NCBI GenBank assembly: GCA_002238415.1
Contig: MPMI01000031.1
Span: 1 to 64,000, forward strand
DNA length: 64,000 bases
Direction: 5' to 3'
Source of the DNA: Desulfurellaceae bacterium bin18
Lineage (GTDB): Bacteria > Desulfobacterota > Binatia > Bin18
The translations under genes and the position numbers were made by a program. The notes under the pieces are model-generated. The model made no database searches. It was not told the DNA's origin and worked only from the letters and a program-made list of their open reading frames with translations. Shown here piece by piece: positions 46,988 to 55,204 of this stretch. Each line of letters begins with the position of its first letter. Positions within the stretch are counted from its first letter, which is position 1.

Positions 46988-47305
46988 TCAGGCCGCGCCC
47001 TGCCGAATGGCGATAGCCTCGCGCAGACCGTCAAGCAGCCCTTCGAGGTGAGCCATACGCTCGCGCAGTTCGGCGACCTGCTGCTCCAGGGCCGTAAACC
47101 GCTGCTCCAAGGCCGTAAACCGCTCGTCAAAATACTGACGCTGCGCCGCCAGTTCGGCGCTGAAGTCCCGGCGCTGCGCGACCAGTTCCCGGCGCTGTTC
47201 TGCCAATTCGGCACGGATGACCCGCTGCCCGCTCAGCATCAACCCGGCCAGGGTCGCCCCTACCGCCACGACGGCTATCAGGACTCCGATCAGTTCGACA
47301 CTCAT
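46988..47305 (-). CDS. small protein: one membrane helix plus coiled coil
   Basis: The protein is 105 residues. It starts MSVELIGVLIAVVAVGATLA, an N-terminal membrane helix, followed by a long charged coiled coil with repeats such as AEQRRELVAQRRDF and ERFTALEQRFTALEQQVAEL. GGAGG precedes the ATG at 47305. Proteins of this shape are common neighbours of DUF1640-like or mobile loci and are of unknown function. It stands alone on the minus strand, divergent from the BamD-like gene at 47491. Confidence 0.75.
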   Translation of the reverse strand: MSVELIGVLIAVVAVGATLAGLMLSGQRVIRAELAEQRRELVAQRRDFSAELAAQRQYFDERFTALEQRFTALEQQVAELRERMAHLEGLLDGLREAIAIRQGAA

Positions 47306-47490
47306 ACCGTTTCCTCCGGTATACAAACCGGCGTTGCGCGAGGCATATACAGCCGATTATCACCAATAGGAAGGGCGAGGCAATACGGCGCAGGGCGTAC
47401 CACACGCATACTGCCCCTGACATCAACTCGGGTGCAGCGCAGCGCCGGGTACATTGAAACCCTGGCGGAAATCCTCTAGCGTGCAGAACG

Positions 47491-49065
47491 ATGTTCGAAC
47501 GAATATGGGTCCTATGCTTGAGCCTCGTGCTGCTGGGCGTATGGGGATGCTCGGCAACCCTCAGACGTCCCTCGGCCAAAGAATATTATCAGCAGGCAAC
47601 TGACTCTTTCACCGACGAGGACTATCTGGGGGCTTCCGATCAGTACCAGGAGTTGCTGGATCAATATCCGCTCAACCCGTACGCTGAGGAAGCCCAACTC
47701 AAAGCGGCCTATGCGCTGTTTATGGAAGAAAATTACGCCGAAGCCGTTGCGGCCTTTAAGGACTTTGAGCGGGCCTATCCGACCAGTCGGCATATGCCGT
47801 TTGTCAAATATTTTCTCGGCATTACGAACTATAGCCAGGTTCGCTCCAAGGATCGCGATCAGGCGGTCACACGCCGAGCGGACGGATTTTTTCAAGAGGT
47901 GATAGACCGCTATCCGGAAAGTGCTTTTGTCCTCGAGGCTGAGGAAAAGAGCAAATCGGCGCGGGACATCCTGGCGGCCCACGAATTGATGGTGGCGAAC
48001 TTCAATGAGCACCGTGGCAATATTACCGCCACAAAAGCACGCCTGCGCAGCCTGATTGAGCAATACTCTGAGACCGACGCCACAGAGGAAGCCTTGGGTC
48101 GGCTCGAACAGCTCTTGAACGAAGAGGGCAATGTCGAGTTGGCCGAGCTGGCGGCCCGCGCTCAGTCCGCACGGATAATGAATAGAGAGGCACCCAGCGC
48201 GGAAGAGGACAGCCCGGAGGACGAGGCGACCGGCTCGGATGAGCTGCTCGTCGCTGGAGTCGATCCCTTGTTGCTGCTCGTTTCCGAATTGAAAAAACAG
48301 GAAGAGGCAGAACGCCTCGCCCGGACGGAAGCGGATGCGGAAAGGCTGGCGGCGGAAAAAGAGGCCGAGCAGGAAGAGCGCGCCCTGGATGATGCCTTTG
48401 ACGATGACCGGTCCTACGAAGTGGGCGACGATTATCAGGAAGTAGACCTGGAGGCCTTGGAAGCAGAGCGGGCGGCCTTAGAGACTCCCGACATTGAGGA
48501 ACTGGAATTCGACGTTGAGACAGACGATCTCGGACCCTTGGAACTGACCGAACAGGACGTAAAGAGGGAACGTGTCCTTCCATCAGCCAGAGGTGCTGGA
48601 CACGTTTCCTCTTTCTCCGACGGGGATGACATTGATCTTTCTGACGACGACATCCTCACCCTTGACATTGAGGAAGACGCTATTGCGCTTGAGGAAGATG
48701 CTGAAGCGTTGGAAGCCGCTGGGGTGTTGGACGCTGAAGAAGCAGTTGAGGATGTCGTTGAAGAGATTGCCGGAGGCGAGGACACGACCATAGACGATGA
48801 GGTTGAAGTCGGCACAGAGGTCGCCGAGGCAGAACCTGTCCTGAGCCCAGCCGAAGGGGAAGTCGAGGACGACGAAGCAATTGCCGCAGTCGAGCAGAGT
48901 GAGCCGGTTGAGCTGAGTGAGTCAGAGGTTGAATACGCTGAAATAGATGAGGAAGCAGTCTCTTCTGACGCTCTCACGAACGGAGATGTCGCACTTGGAA
49001 CCAGCAGAGAGGCCGTTCTGGGTATTGATATTGAGGAAATAGATTTTGAGTTTGAGGACGAATGA
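47491..49065 (+). CDS. BamD-like TPR lipoprotein with long acidic tail
   Basis: The protein is 524 residues. The lipobox signal MFERIWVLCLSLVLLGVWGC is followed by BamD-type TPR segments (AKEYYQQATDSFTDEDYLGA, LLDQYPLNPYAEEAQLKAAY, FERAYPTSRHMPFVKYFLG, RYPESAFVLEAEEK). BamD proteins help assemble outer-membrane barrels. They are normally about 240-300 residues, whereas here about 280 extra residues follow, mostly Glu/Asp/Ala. The tail contains an F1 palindrome read in frame near residues 357-375. The tail may be disordered, or bind cations. The end overlaps the TTG start of the next gene by 20 bases, which ties it to the sulfur cluster. Confidence 0.82.
   Translation: MFERIWVLCLSLVLLGVWGCSATLRRPSAKEYYQQATDSFTDEDYLGASDQYQELLDQYPLNPYAEEAQLKAAYALFMEENYAEAVAAFKDFERAYPTSRHMPFVKYFLGITNYSQVRSKDRDQAVTRRADGFFQEVIDRYPESAFVLEAEEKSKSARDILAAHELMVANFNEHRGNITATKARLRSLIEQYSETDATEEALGRLEQLLNEEGNVELAELAARAQSARIMNREAPSAEEDSPEDEATGSDELLVAGVDPLLLLVSELKKQEEAERLARTEADAERLAAEKEAEQEERALDDAFDDDRSYEVGDDYQEVDLEALEAERAALETPDIEELEFDVETDDLGPLELTEQDVKRERVLPSARGAGHVSSFSDGDDIDLSDDDILTLDIEEDAIALEEDAEALEAAGVLDAEEAVEDVVEEIAGGEDTTIDDEVEVGTEVAEAEPVLSPAEGEVEDDEAIAAVEQSEPVELSESEVEYAEIDEEAVSSDALTNGDVALGTSREAVLGIDIEEIDFEFEDE
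48561..48614. repeat. F1 palindromic element inside the BamD-like gene
   Basis: Arms AAAGAGGGAACGTGTCC and GGACACGTTTCCTCTTT have one mismatch. The 54 bp equal 18 codons. They are translated as KRERVLPSARGAGHVSSF, in the same frame as the copy in the TonB gene (KSKRVLQQATDAGHVYSS). Confidence 0.92.
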
Positions 49066-49813
49066 GACCGGGAGCGCGCGCGTTTGTAAGGGGAAAGTCC
49101 TGGTAATTGGTGTTGGCGGGCTGGGCTCTCCGGCGGCGTTTGCGCTTGCCCTGGCTGGGGTGGGAACGATCGGCCTGGTGGATTCGGACTGTGTCGAGCT
49201 GTCAAACTTGCAACGGCAAATCCTGCACTTTACCCCGGATATTGGCAAGCCAAAGGTCGATTCGGCCAGGGAAAAAATTCAGCAACTCAACCCCTCGACA
49301 ACGGTGGTGACCTATAACGAGTGGCTGCATGCGGCTAATCTCGCAGATATCTTTGCCGCCTACGATTTTATTGTTGACGGGACGGACGGCGTGGCCACAA
49401 AGTTTCTGATCAATGACGGTGCCGTGCTGCTCAACAAACCACTCTCTCACGCCGGCATTGTCCAATTTCACGGTCAGGCATTGACGGTCTTACCCCATCG
49501 GACGACGTGTTTGCGCTGCCTGTTCCCGGTCCCGCCTCATCCTGATGAGAATCCCACCTGCCAGGAGGCCGGCATCCTCGGCAGTCTGGGCGGCAGTCTG
49601 GGCGGCGTGCAGGCTGCCGAGGCTGTGAAATACCTGAGCGGAGCGGGGGAACTCCTGACCGACCGCTTACTGACCTATGACGCCTTGGCCTTACGCTGGC
49701 GAGAGGTCCGGGTGCGCCCCAGCCCACACTGTCCGCTGTGCGGCACGCCGCGGACGATTACGGGCTTACAGCCCGAAGCCTATGAGTTGGAAAGACTCTG
49801 CACTCCGGTCTGA
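49046..49813 (+). CDS. E1-like adenylyltransferase (ThiF/MoeB family), N-terminally short, catalytic
   Basis: The protein is 255 residues. It has the nucleotide motif VLVIGVGGLGSP, a ribose-binding Asp in LVDSDCVELSNLQRQ with the catalytic Arg, Lys in GKPKVDSARE, Asp in VDGTDG, and Cys pairs CLRC and CPLC for zinc. It should adenylate a sulfur-carrier C-terminus. MoeB/ThiF proteins normally begin with about 25 more residues holding an RYxRQ motif; here a TAG at 49040-49042 closes the frame, so that segment is absent. The TTG start has GAGGA eight bases upstream. The carrier-like protein and CysM follow, which fits thiocarboxylate-dependent cysteine synthesis. Confidence 0.88.
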   Translation: MSLRTNETGSARVCKGKVLVIGVGGLGSPAAFALALAGVGTIGLVDSDCVELSNLQRQILHFTPDIGKPKVDSAREKIQQLNPSTTVVTYNEWLHAANLADIFAAYDFIVDGTDGVATKFLINDGAVLLNKPLSHAGIVQFHGQALTVLPHRTTCLRCLFPVPPHPDENPTCQEAGILGSLGGSLGGVQAAEAVKYLSGAGELLTDRLLTYDALALRWREVRVRPSPHCPLCGTPRTITGLQPEAYELERLCTPV

Positions 49814-49922
49814 ATGGAAATCGGGCAGGGTGATTGTCAGACCGGCGCAAAAACGTAACAGTAACGTAACAGTAGAAGCTCGAAAGAGTAGATGAGTGAT
49901 TCTGAATCAGGAGGGAGTGCAT

Positions 49923-50234
49923 ATGAGTGCTCAGGTCCGTATCCCAACCCCGCTACGCCGCTTTACCGGCGGTGCGGAAGCAGTCTCGGCCGATGGAGCC
50001 ACGGTTGGGGCCTTGGTCGATAGTATAGAGAGTAATCATCCTGGGATTAAGGAACGGTTGTGTGACGAGGCTGGCGAGGTCCGTCGCTTTGTCAATATCT
50101 TTGTGAATGGGGAGGATATTCGTTTTATCAACAACCTGGATACGCCGGTGAATGAGGGCGACGAAGTGTCTATCGTGCCTGCTATTGCCGGAGGCTCTTT
50201 TTGCCCCCGCCTCGCTACGCTCGGCACCCCCTAG
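49923..50234 (+). CDS. MoaD/ThiS-like sulfur carrier (CysO-like) with masked diglycine
   Basis: A 103-residue ubiquitin-fold carrier. It has VRIPTPLRRFTGG, GALVDSIESNHPGIKERL, RRFVNIFVNGEDIRF and EGDEVSIVPAIAGG. In CysO, MoaD and ThiS the diglycine is the last pair of residues, because it is adenylated and thiocarboxylated. Here residues 90-91 are Gly-Gly, but 12 more residues (SFCPRLATLGTP) follow, encoded by an F3 palindrome that also supplies the stop. Activation would need proteolytic trimming, as for QbsE by a JAMM protease, or the gene is damaged. GGAGGGAG precedes the ATG at 49923. Placement before cysM supports a CysO role. Confidence 0.85.
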   Translation: MSAQVRIPTPLRRFTGGAEAVSADGATVGALVDSIESNHPGIKERLCDEAGEVRRFVNIFVNGEDIRFINNLDTPVNEGDEVSIVPAIAGGSFCPRLATLGTP

Positions 50235-50250
50235 AGAAAAAAGGGGGGGG
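50203..50250. repeat. F3-type palindromic element at the end of the carrier gene
   Basis: CCCCGCCTCGCTACGCTCGGCACCCC is a diverged form of the complement of the F3 core GGTGCCGCGTAGCGGCGGGG, followed by a G-run. It overlaps the last codons of the carrier gene and its stop at 50232-50234. Confidence 0.7.
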
Positions 50251-50273
50251 GTAAAGCGTGTCACTCCTGCCGA

Positions 50274-50330
50274 AAAGAATAAACGTGTCCTCCCAGGATA
50301 GAGAAGAGATGCTGGATACATTTACTCTTT
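50274..50330. repeat. F1 palindromic element at the cysM start
   Basis: Arms AAAGAATAAACGTGTCC and GGATACATTTACTCTTT are inverse with a few mismatches; the loop ends AGATGCT. The 57 bp keep the frame. The loop carries GAGAAGAG and the ATG at 50309, so the element may provide the ribosome site and start codon of cysM. Confidence 0.88.
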
Positions 50331-51319
50331 TTCCGACTGAGGGACCGCCGCCAGTCGGCCCCTTGCGTGTTCCGTCGGTTCTGCATCTGATTGGGAATAC
50401 GCCGCTGCTTGAAATCACCCAGCTGAGTACGGACATTCCTCCAGGCGTCCGGGTCTATGCCAAACTCGAAGGTTTTAATCCCGGTGGATCGGTCAAAGAT
50501 CGCCCCGCACTGTGCATGCTCCAAAAAGGGATTGAGAACGGCGCGCTGACCCCGGACAAGATTATTCTCGATTCCACCTCCGGGAATACCGGGATTGCGC
50601 TGGCCCTGATCGGAGCCGTGCTGGGCTACCCGGTTGAGCTATGCATCCCAGCCAACGTCAGTATAGAGCGAAAAAAAATCATCTCTGCGTATGGGGCAAA
50701 AATGATTTTCAGCAGTCCTATGGACGGCTCGGATGGCGCCTTGGAACTGTGTCGGGAGCGGCTGCAAGAGCAGCCCGAGCGCTATTTCAAACCGGATCAA
50801 TACTTTAATCCACACAACTCACTGGCGCATTACCAAACCACCGGGCCGGAGCTGTGGTGGCAGACCAAAGAGCAGATCACCCACTTTGTGGCCGGCATGG
50901 GGACCGGCGGCACCCTGATGGGAACCGGGCGCTACCTGAAGGAGAAAAATTCGGACATTCAGATTGTTGGGGTTGAACCGGATGATGCCTTTCACGGCCT
51001 TGAGGGGCTGAAGCATATGGACAGTTCCATTGTGCCCGGCATCTACCATGAGGAGCAGCTTGACCGAAAGATCAGTGTTTCGACTGAAGACGCCTATGAA
51101 ACGGTGTACCGGCTTGGGAGAGAAGAGGGGGTTTTGGTTGGCCAGTCATCCGGCGCGGCGATGTGGGCGGCGCTCCAGGTGGCCCGTGAGATTGATCGGG
51201 GCACGGTGGTGACGCTTTTCCCGGATTTCGGCGACAAATATCTCAGCACCAATCTGTGGATCGGCTGGAAAGAGTATAATCAGCGGCAAGCCAACGCTCG
51301 GGTAGAGGGAACAGCGTAA
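50309..51319 (+). CDS. cysM: cysteine synthase, CysM type (O-phosphoserine/CysO-dependent-like)
   Basis: A 336-residue fold-type II PLP enzyme. It has LHLIGNTPLLEI, the PLP lysine in NPGGSVKDRPA, the phosphate-contacting STSGNTGIALA, VAGMGTGGTLMGTGRYL and LVGQSSGAAM. The segments ERKKIISAYGAKMIFS, TGPELWWQ and FGDKYLSTNLW are close to mycobacterial CysM, which uses O-phosphoserine and thiocarboxylated CysO. I place the start at the ATG at 50309, inside an F1 palindrome; a GTG at 50258 reads the whole palindrome and adds 17 residues. The family core begins only at LRVPSVLHLIG, so the palindrome-derived N-terminus is extra. Confidence 0.92.
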   Translation: MLDTFTLFPTEGPPPVGPLRVPSVLHLIGNTPLLEITQLSTDIPPGVRVYAKLEGFNPGGSVKDRPALCMLQKGIENGALTPDKIILDSTSGNTGIALALIGAVLGYPVELCIPANVSIERKKIISAYGAKMIFSSPMDGSDGALELCRERLQEQPERYFKPDQYFNPHNSLAHYQTTGPELWWQTKEQITHFVAGMGTGGTLMGTGRYLKEKNSDIQIVGVEPDDAFHGLEGLKHMDSSIVPGIYHEEQLDRKISVSTEDAYETVYRLGREEGVLVGQSSGAAMWAALQVAREIDRGTVVTLFPDFGDKYLSTNLWIGWKEYNQRQANARVEGTA

Positions 51320-51325
51320 CGGAGA

Positions 51326-51446
51326 CATTGGGGTCCATTGGGTCCGTAGGGTCCATTGGGTCCATTGGGTCCATTGGGTCAAGACCCTATAGACCCTACA
51401 GACTCAAGAGACCCTACAGACTCAAGAGACCCTACAGACTCAAGAG
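51326..51446. repeat. F2 modular 9-bp hairpin repeat
   Basis: Left arm units GGGTCCATT, right arm units GACCCTACA and GACTCAAGA, as imperfect inverses. It fills the space between cysM and the next start at 51449, whose leader bases (CTCAAGAGAT) come from the repeat. Confidence 0.9.
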
Positions 51447-51448
51447 AT

Positions 51449-52225
51449 ATGCTCGAAGACGCCCAGATCGAACGCTATAGCCGGCAGATTATTTTGCCCC
51501 AGGTCGGCGGGAGAGGGCAGGAAAAAATCCTTCGGAGTCGGGTGTATGTTGACGGGGACGGGCTGCTCGCGGCAACGGCGCTCTTGTATCTCGTCGCTGC
51601 CGGCGTTGGGACTATTGGCATTGCCCGGTCCAAGGCCGCTCCGGTCTTTTCCGCTCTTGCGGAGCAATCCCTCGAACCGGATGAGCAGCTTGTGGCCCAC
51701 ACGCTCAGGCGTCTGAATCCTGATTGTACCATGGTGGTCCATCCGGATGAGGGCGAACACCTGACCTATGATCTGGTTCTGGCCACAACAGATGCCCTGC
51801 ACGATGAGTGGTACGCTCAGCACAAACCGTTTGTGTGGGGGGCTATCAATGGGGAAGACGCCCGCTTATTCGTAAGTCGGGGTGACAAGGCTGACCGGCC
51901 CTGCCTGCGCTGTCTCTTCCCGGAAAACCCACCCCGGCCCTATCGGGCCACCCCTCCGAGGAGGGGAGAGAAAACAGTCCCCTCTTGGGAGGGGTGCCGC
52001 GTAGCGGCGGGGTGGGTTCCTGCGGACACGGGGACCGCAGACCCGCTTAATTCTCCATACGCGCTCTTTTTGGGTACCCAACTTGTCACCGAAGTCCTGA
52101 AAATCATCCTCCAGCCCGAGGCGGACGGCCAGCCAAAACTGCTAGCCTATACATTCCCGGCGTTTCACTGTACCGAGCAGACGGTTGAGAAGAATCCGCA
52201 CTGTGCGGTCTGTGCGCCTGATTGA
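51449..52225 (+). CDS. E1-like pseudoenzyme (ThiF/HesA family) with F3 insertion
   Basis: The protein is 258 residues. The N-terminus [20 protein letters not shown] is the family's conserved segment, including the Arg that in MoeB reaches into the partner active site. The nucleotide motif is lost ([12 protein letters not shown] instead of GxGGLG). The ribose-binding Asp, the NLQRQ Arg, the Lys and the DxTD Asp are also missing ([21 protein letters not shown]). The zinc cysteines remain (CLRC, CAVC). So it is probably non-catalytic and pairs with the short E1 at 49046. An F3 palindrome (51926-52018) adds 31 codons just after CLRCLF. Confidence 0.82.
   Translation: MLEDAQIERYSRQIILPQVGGRGQEKILRSRVYVDGDGLLAATALLYLVAAGVGTIGIARSKAAPVFSALAEQSLEPDEQLVAHTLRRLNPDCTMVVHPDEGEHLTYDLVLATTDALHDEWYAQHKPFVWGAINGEDARLFVSRGDKADRPCLRCLFPENPPRPYRATPPRRGEKTVPSWEGCRVAAGWVPADTGTADPLNSPYALFLGTQLVTEVLKIILQPEADGQPKLLAYTFPAFHCTEQTVEKNPHCAVCAPD
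51926..52018. repeat. full F3 palindromic element inside the E1-like pseudoenzyme gene
   Basis: Outer arms AACCCACCCCG and CGGGGTGGGTT enclose two inner hairpins (GGCCCTATCGGGCC with CCCCTCC/GGAGGGG, and CCCCTCTTGGGAGGGG with GCCGCGTAGCGGC). The length is 93 bp, 31 codons, in frame. It is the longest F3 copy; the others in the window are halves or diverged. Confidence 0.92.
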
Positions 52226-52242
52226 GGAATGGAGAGGAAGAC

Positions 52243-53190
52243 GTGGAGACCCGTAGTCGTCAGCCTGCCTCGAAGGAAGGGAATTCCTATTCCCTCACGC
52301 ATCTCAAGTGCCTTGAGGCTGAGAGCATGCATATCCTTCGTGAGGTGGCGGCGGAGTTTGATCACCCGGTCATGCTGTACTCCATCGGCAAAGATTCGGC
52401 GGTCATGCTGCATCTGGCACGAAAAGCATTCGCGCCGGGGACACTGCCCTTCCCCCTGCTACACGTTGACACGACCTGGAAGTTCCGGGAGATGATCACC
52501 TTCCGCGATGCCTATATCAGGCACAAGCTCGGCCTCGACCTCATCGTGTATATTAACCAGGACGGGGTCAAAGCAGGCATCAGCCCCATTACGCATGGGT
52601 CCAAAAAACACACCGACGTGATGAAGACGCAGGCCCTCAAACAGGCGCTCGATCAGTATGGATTTGACGCGGCTTTTGGGGGCGCACGGCGGGATGAAGA
52701 GAAATCACGGGCCAAAGAACGGGTGTATTCTTTCCGTGACCGTAATCATCGCTGGGACCCCAAGAACCAGCGTCCCGAGCTGTGGAATCTGTATAATTCC
52801 ACGCTTGATAAAGGCGAGAGTATTCGTGTTTTTCCGTTGTCGAACTGGACCGAGCTGGATGTCTGGCAATATATCTACCGCGAAAACATCCCGATTGTTC
52901 CGCTGTACTTTGCCAAGGAGCGTCCGGTTGTCGAGCGCGACGGGGTGCTGATTATGGTCGATGATGACCGTCTACCGCTCAACCCGGGTGAACGGCCGCA
53001 GTTGAGAAAAGTCCGTTTTCGCACCCTGGGCTGCTATCCGCTGACGGGGGCGATTGAATCCGAGGCGGACACCCTGCCCCTGATTATTCAGGAAATGCTG
53101 CTGGCGACGCAGTCCGAACGGCAAGGTCGCGTCATTGATTTCGACCAGTCCGGCTCTATGGAAGAGAAGAAAAAGGAAGGCTATTTCTAA
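52243..53190 (+). CDS. cysD: sulfate adenylyltransferase subunit 2
   Basis: The protein is 315 residues. It has the PP-loop [70 protein letters not shown], the [14 protein letters not shown] segment and [14 protein letters not shown]. It makes adenylylsulfate from ATP and sulfate with the GTPase CysN. I choose the GTG at 52243, with AGAGGA upstream, over a TTG at 52222 that overlaps the previous gene. It is seven bases from cysNC. It places sulfate activation in the same operon as the carrier-dependent cysteine synthase. Confidence 0.95.
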   Translation: METRSRQPASKEGNSYSLTHLKCLEAESMHILREVAAEFDHPVMLYSIGKDSAVMLHLARKAFAPGTLPFPLLHVDTTWKFREMITFRDAYIRHKLGLDLIVYINQDGVKAGISPITHGSKKHTDVMKTQALKQALDQYGFDAAFGGARRDEEKSRAKERVYSFRDRNHRWDPKNQRPELWNLYNSTLDKGESIRVFPLSNWTELDVWQYIYRENIPIVPLYFAKERPVVERDGVLIMVDDDRLPLNPGERPQLRKVRFRTLGCYPLTGAIESEADTLPLIIQEMLLATQSERQGRVIDFDQSGSMEEKKKEGYF

Positions 53191-53197
53191 TAGCAAC

Positions 53198-55153
53198 ATG
53201 TCCCACCAATCCGACCTGATTGCGACCGATATCGAAGCCTATCTCGCCCAGCATGAGCGCAAGGACCTGCTGCGCTTCCTGACCTGCGGCAGCGTGGATG
53301 ACGGCAAGAGCACCCTGATCGGCCGCCTTCTGTACGACTCCAAGCTGATCTATGAGGATCAGCTTGAGGCGATGAAAAAAGACTCGGTTCGGCATGGCAC
53401 GACCGACACGGAGTTTGATCCCGCCCTGCTGACCGACGGCCTCAAAGCCGAACGCGAACAGGGCATCACCATCGATGTCGCCTATCGCTATTTTTCGACC
53501 GCCAAACGCAAATTCATTATTGCCGACACCCCTGGTCATGAGCAGTACACCCGGAATATGGCGACCGGCGCATCAACCTGTGACCTGGCCATTATCCTGA
53601 TTGATGCCCGCGCTGGTGTCCTGACCCAAACCCGACGACACAGCTTTATCGTCTCTCTCTTGGGGATCAAGCATATTATTGTTGCCGTCAACAAGATGGA
53701 CCTAGTTGACTACAGTCAGGAGGTATTTGAACGAATCGTCAAAGACTATACCGGCTTTGCCGCCAGACTCGAGCTGAGCGATGTGCATTTCCTGCCCATG
53801 GCGGCGCTGAACGGCGATAACGTGGTACGCAAAAGTGAGCATATGCCGTGGTACACGGGCAGCCCGCTGATGCACCTGCTAGAGCACGTCTATATTGCCT
53901 CGGACGCCAATCTGATCGACTTTCGTTTTCCGGTCCAATACGTCAATCGTCCCAACCCGGACTTTCGCGGTTTTTGTGGCACGGTGGCCTCGGGCGTCGT
54001 GCGACCGGGCGATGAGGTCATGGTGTTCCCGTCACGCAAAACAAGCCGGGTGAAAGCCATCCATACCTTTGAGGGGGAACTGGAGCAGGCCATGCCGCCG
54101 CTGGCCGTGACCCTGACGCTTGAAGACGAGATCGACGTCAGTCGCGGAGATATGTTCGTTCACCCCAATAATATTCCCCTCATCGCCACGCGCTTTGAAG
54201 CCATGCTGGTCTGGATGGCCGAAGACCCCCTGCAGCCCGACAAGCAGTATTTTATTAAGCAGACCACCAACACGACGCCTGGGGTCATTACCGACGTGCG
54301 GTATCGTATAGACGTGAATACCCTCCACCGGGAAGACGCCGCACAACTGACACTCAATGAAATCGGACGGTGCGCCTTTGCGCTCGAAAAGCCGATTGCC
54401 TGTGACCCCTACCGCAAGAATCGTGCGTCCGGTGCGTTTGTCGTCATAGACCGCCTGACCAATAACACGATCGGCGCCGGGATGATCATCGACCGAAATC
54501 AGTCTTTTGGGTCTGTTGGGTCTTTTGGGTCTGTTGAGTCTGTTGAGTCTGTTGGGTCTGGACTCAATGGACCCAATGACTCAATGGACCCAACGAACTC
54601 AACTATGCGTGAGCAGGCCCTGCAACAGCACGCGCTCACGGTCTGGCTGACGGGTTTGTCCGGCTCCGGAAAATCGTCCATTGCGGAACGGCTTGAGCAG
54701 CGTCTGCATACGGAAGGGTTCCACGCCTATCGGCTCGATGGCGATAATCTGCGCCTGGGCTTGAATCGGGACTTGGCATTTTCCGCAGCGGACCGCGCAG
54801 AAAATATCCGCCGCATTGCCGAAGTCGCGCGGCTGTTTAACCAAGCCGGGCTCATCGTCCTGGTATCGGTTATTGCCCCCTTTTACGCAGACCGGCACCA
54901 CGCGGCAGAAATTATCGGCGCGGACCGCTTTTTTGAGGTATATGTGGATACCCCGCTTGCAGTGTGCGAGGCGCGTGATGTGAAAGGGCTGTATCACAAG
55001 GCGCGGGCCGGAGAGATTCCAGACTTTACCGGCATCTCCTCTCCCTATGAACCGCCGCCAGCGCCGGCGCTCCGGCTGGCGACAGTTGGCCACACCGTCG
55101 AGGAATCGACCCAAGCCGTGTTCCAGGCGATCATGGCTCGTATCCGGCTGTAG
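53198..55153 (+). CDS. cysNC: bifunctional sulfate adenylyltransferase subunit 1 / APS kinase CysNC
   Basis: The protein is 651 residues. The CysN part (about 1-430) has [41 protein letters not shown] and elongation-factor-like beta barrels. The CysC part (from about 470) has [34 protein letters not shown] and [20 protein letters not shown]. It gives PAPS from sulfate with CysD. The linker (about 435-469; [20 protein letters not shown] and beyond) is encoded by an F2 repeat, so the joint between the two enzymes is repeat-derived. No PAPS reductase is seen here. Confidence 0.95.
   Translation: MSHQSDLIATDIEAYLAQHERKDLLRFLTCGSVDDGKSTLIGRLLYDSKLIYEDQLEAMKKDSVRHGTTDTEFDPALLTDGLKAEREQGITIDVAYRYFSTAKRKFIIADTPGHEQYTRNMATGASTCDLAIILIDARAGVLTQTRRHSFIVSLLGIKHIIVAVNKMDLVDYSQEVFERIVKDYTGFAARLELSDVHFLPMAALNGDNVVRKSEHMPWYTGSPLMHLLEHVYIASDANLIDFRFPVQYVNRPNPDFRGFCGTVASGVVRPGDEVMVFPSRKTSRVKAIHTFEGELEQAMPPLAVTLTLEDEIDVSRGDMFVHPNNIPLIATRFEAMLVWMAEDPLQPDKQYFIKQTTNTTPGVITDVRYRIDVNTLHREDAAQLTLNEIGRCAFALEKPIACDPYRKNRASGAFVVIDRLTNNTIGAGMIIDRNQSFGSVGSFGSVESVESVGSGLNGPNDSMDPTNSTMREQALQQHALTVWLTGLSGSGKSSIAERLEQRLHTEGFHAYRLDGDNLRLGLNRDLAFSAADRAENIRRIAEVARLFNQAGLIVLVSVIAPFYADRHHAAEIIGADRFFEVYVDTPLAVCEARDVKGLYHKARAGEIPDFTGISSPYEPPPAPALRLATVGHTVEESTQAVFQAIMARIRL
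54502..54604. repeat. F2 modular hairpin repeat in the CysN-CysC linker
   Basis: Left arm units GGGTCTGTT and GAGTCTGTT, right arm units GACTCAATG and GACCCAATG, as imperfect inverses, about 103 bp, in frame with the gene on both sides. Confidence 0.92.
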
Positions 55154-55204
55154 GCGACTCCCTGTCTGCCCGCCTTATACATATTTTCTTGAGGAGGAGT
55201 CTGG

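Noticed and set aside
48435..49205. Ser-rich minus-strand frame opposite the BamD-like tail
   Set aside because: It is the complement of the Glu/Asp-rich codons and has no domain.
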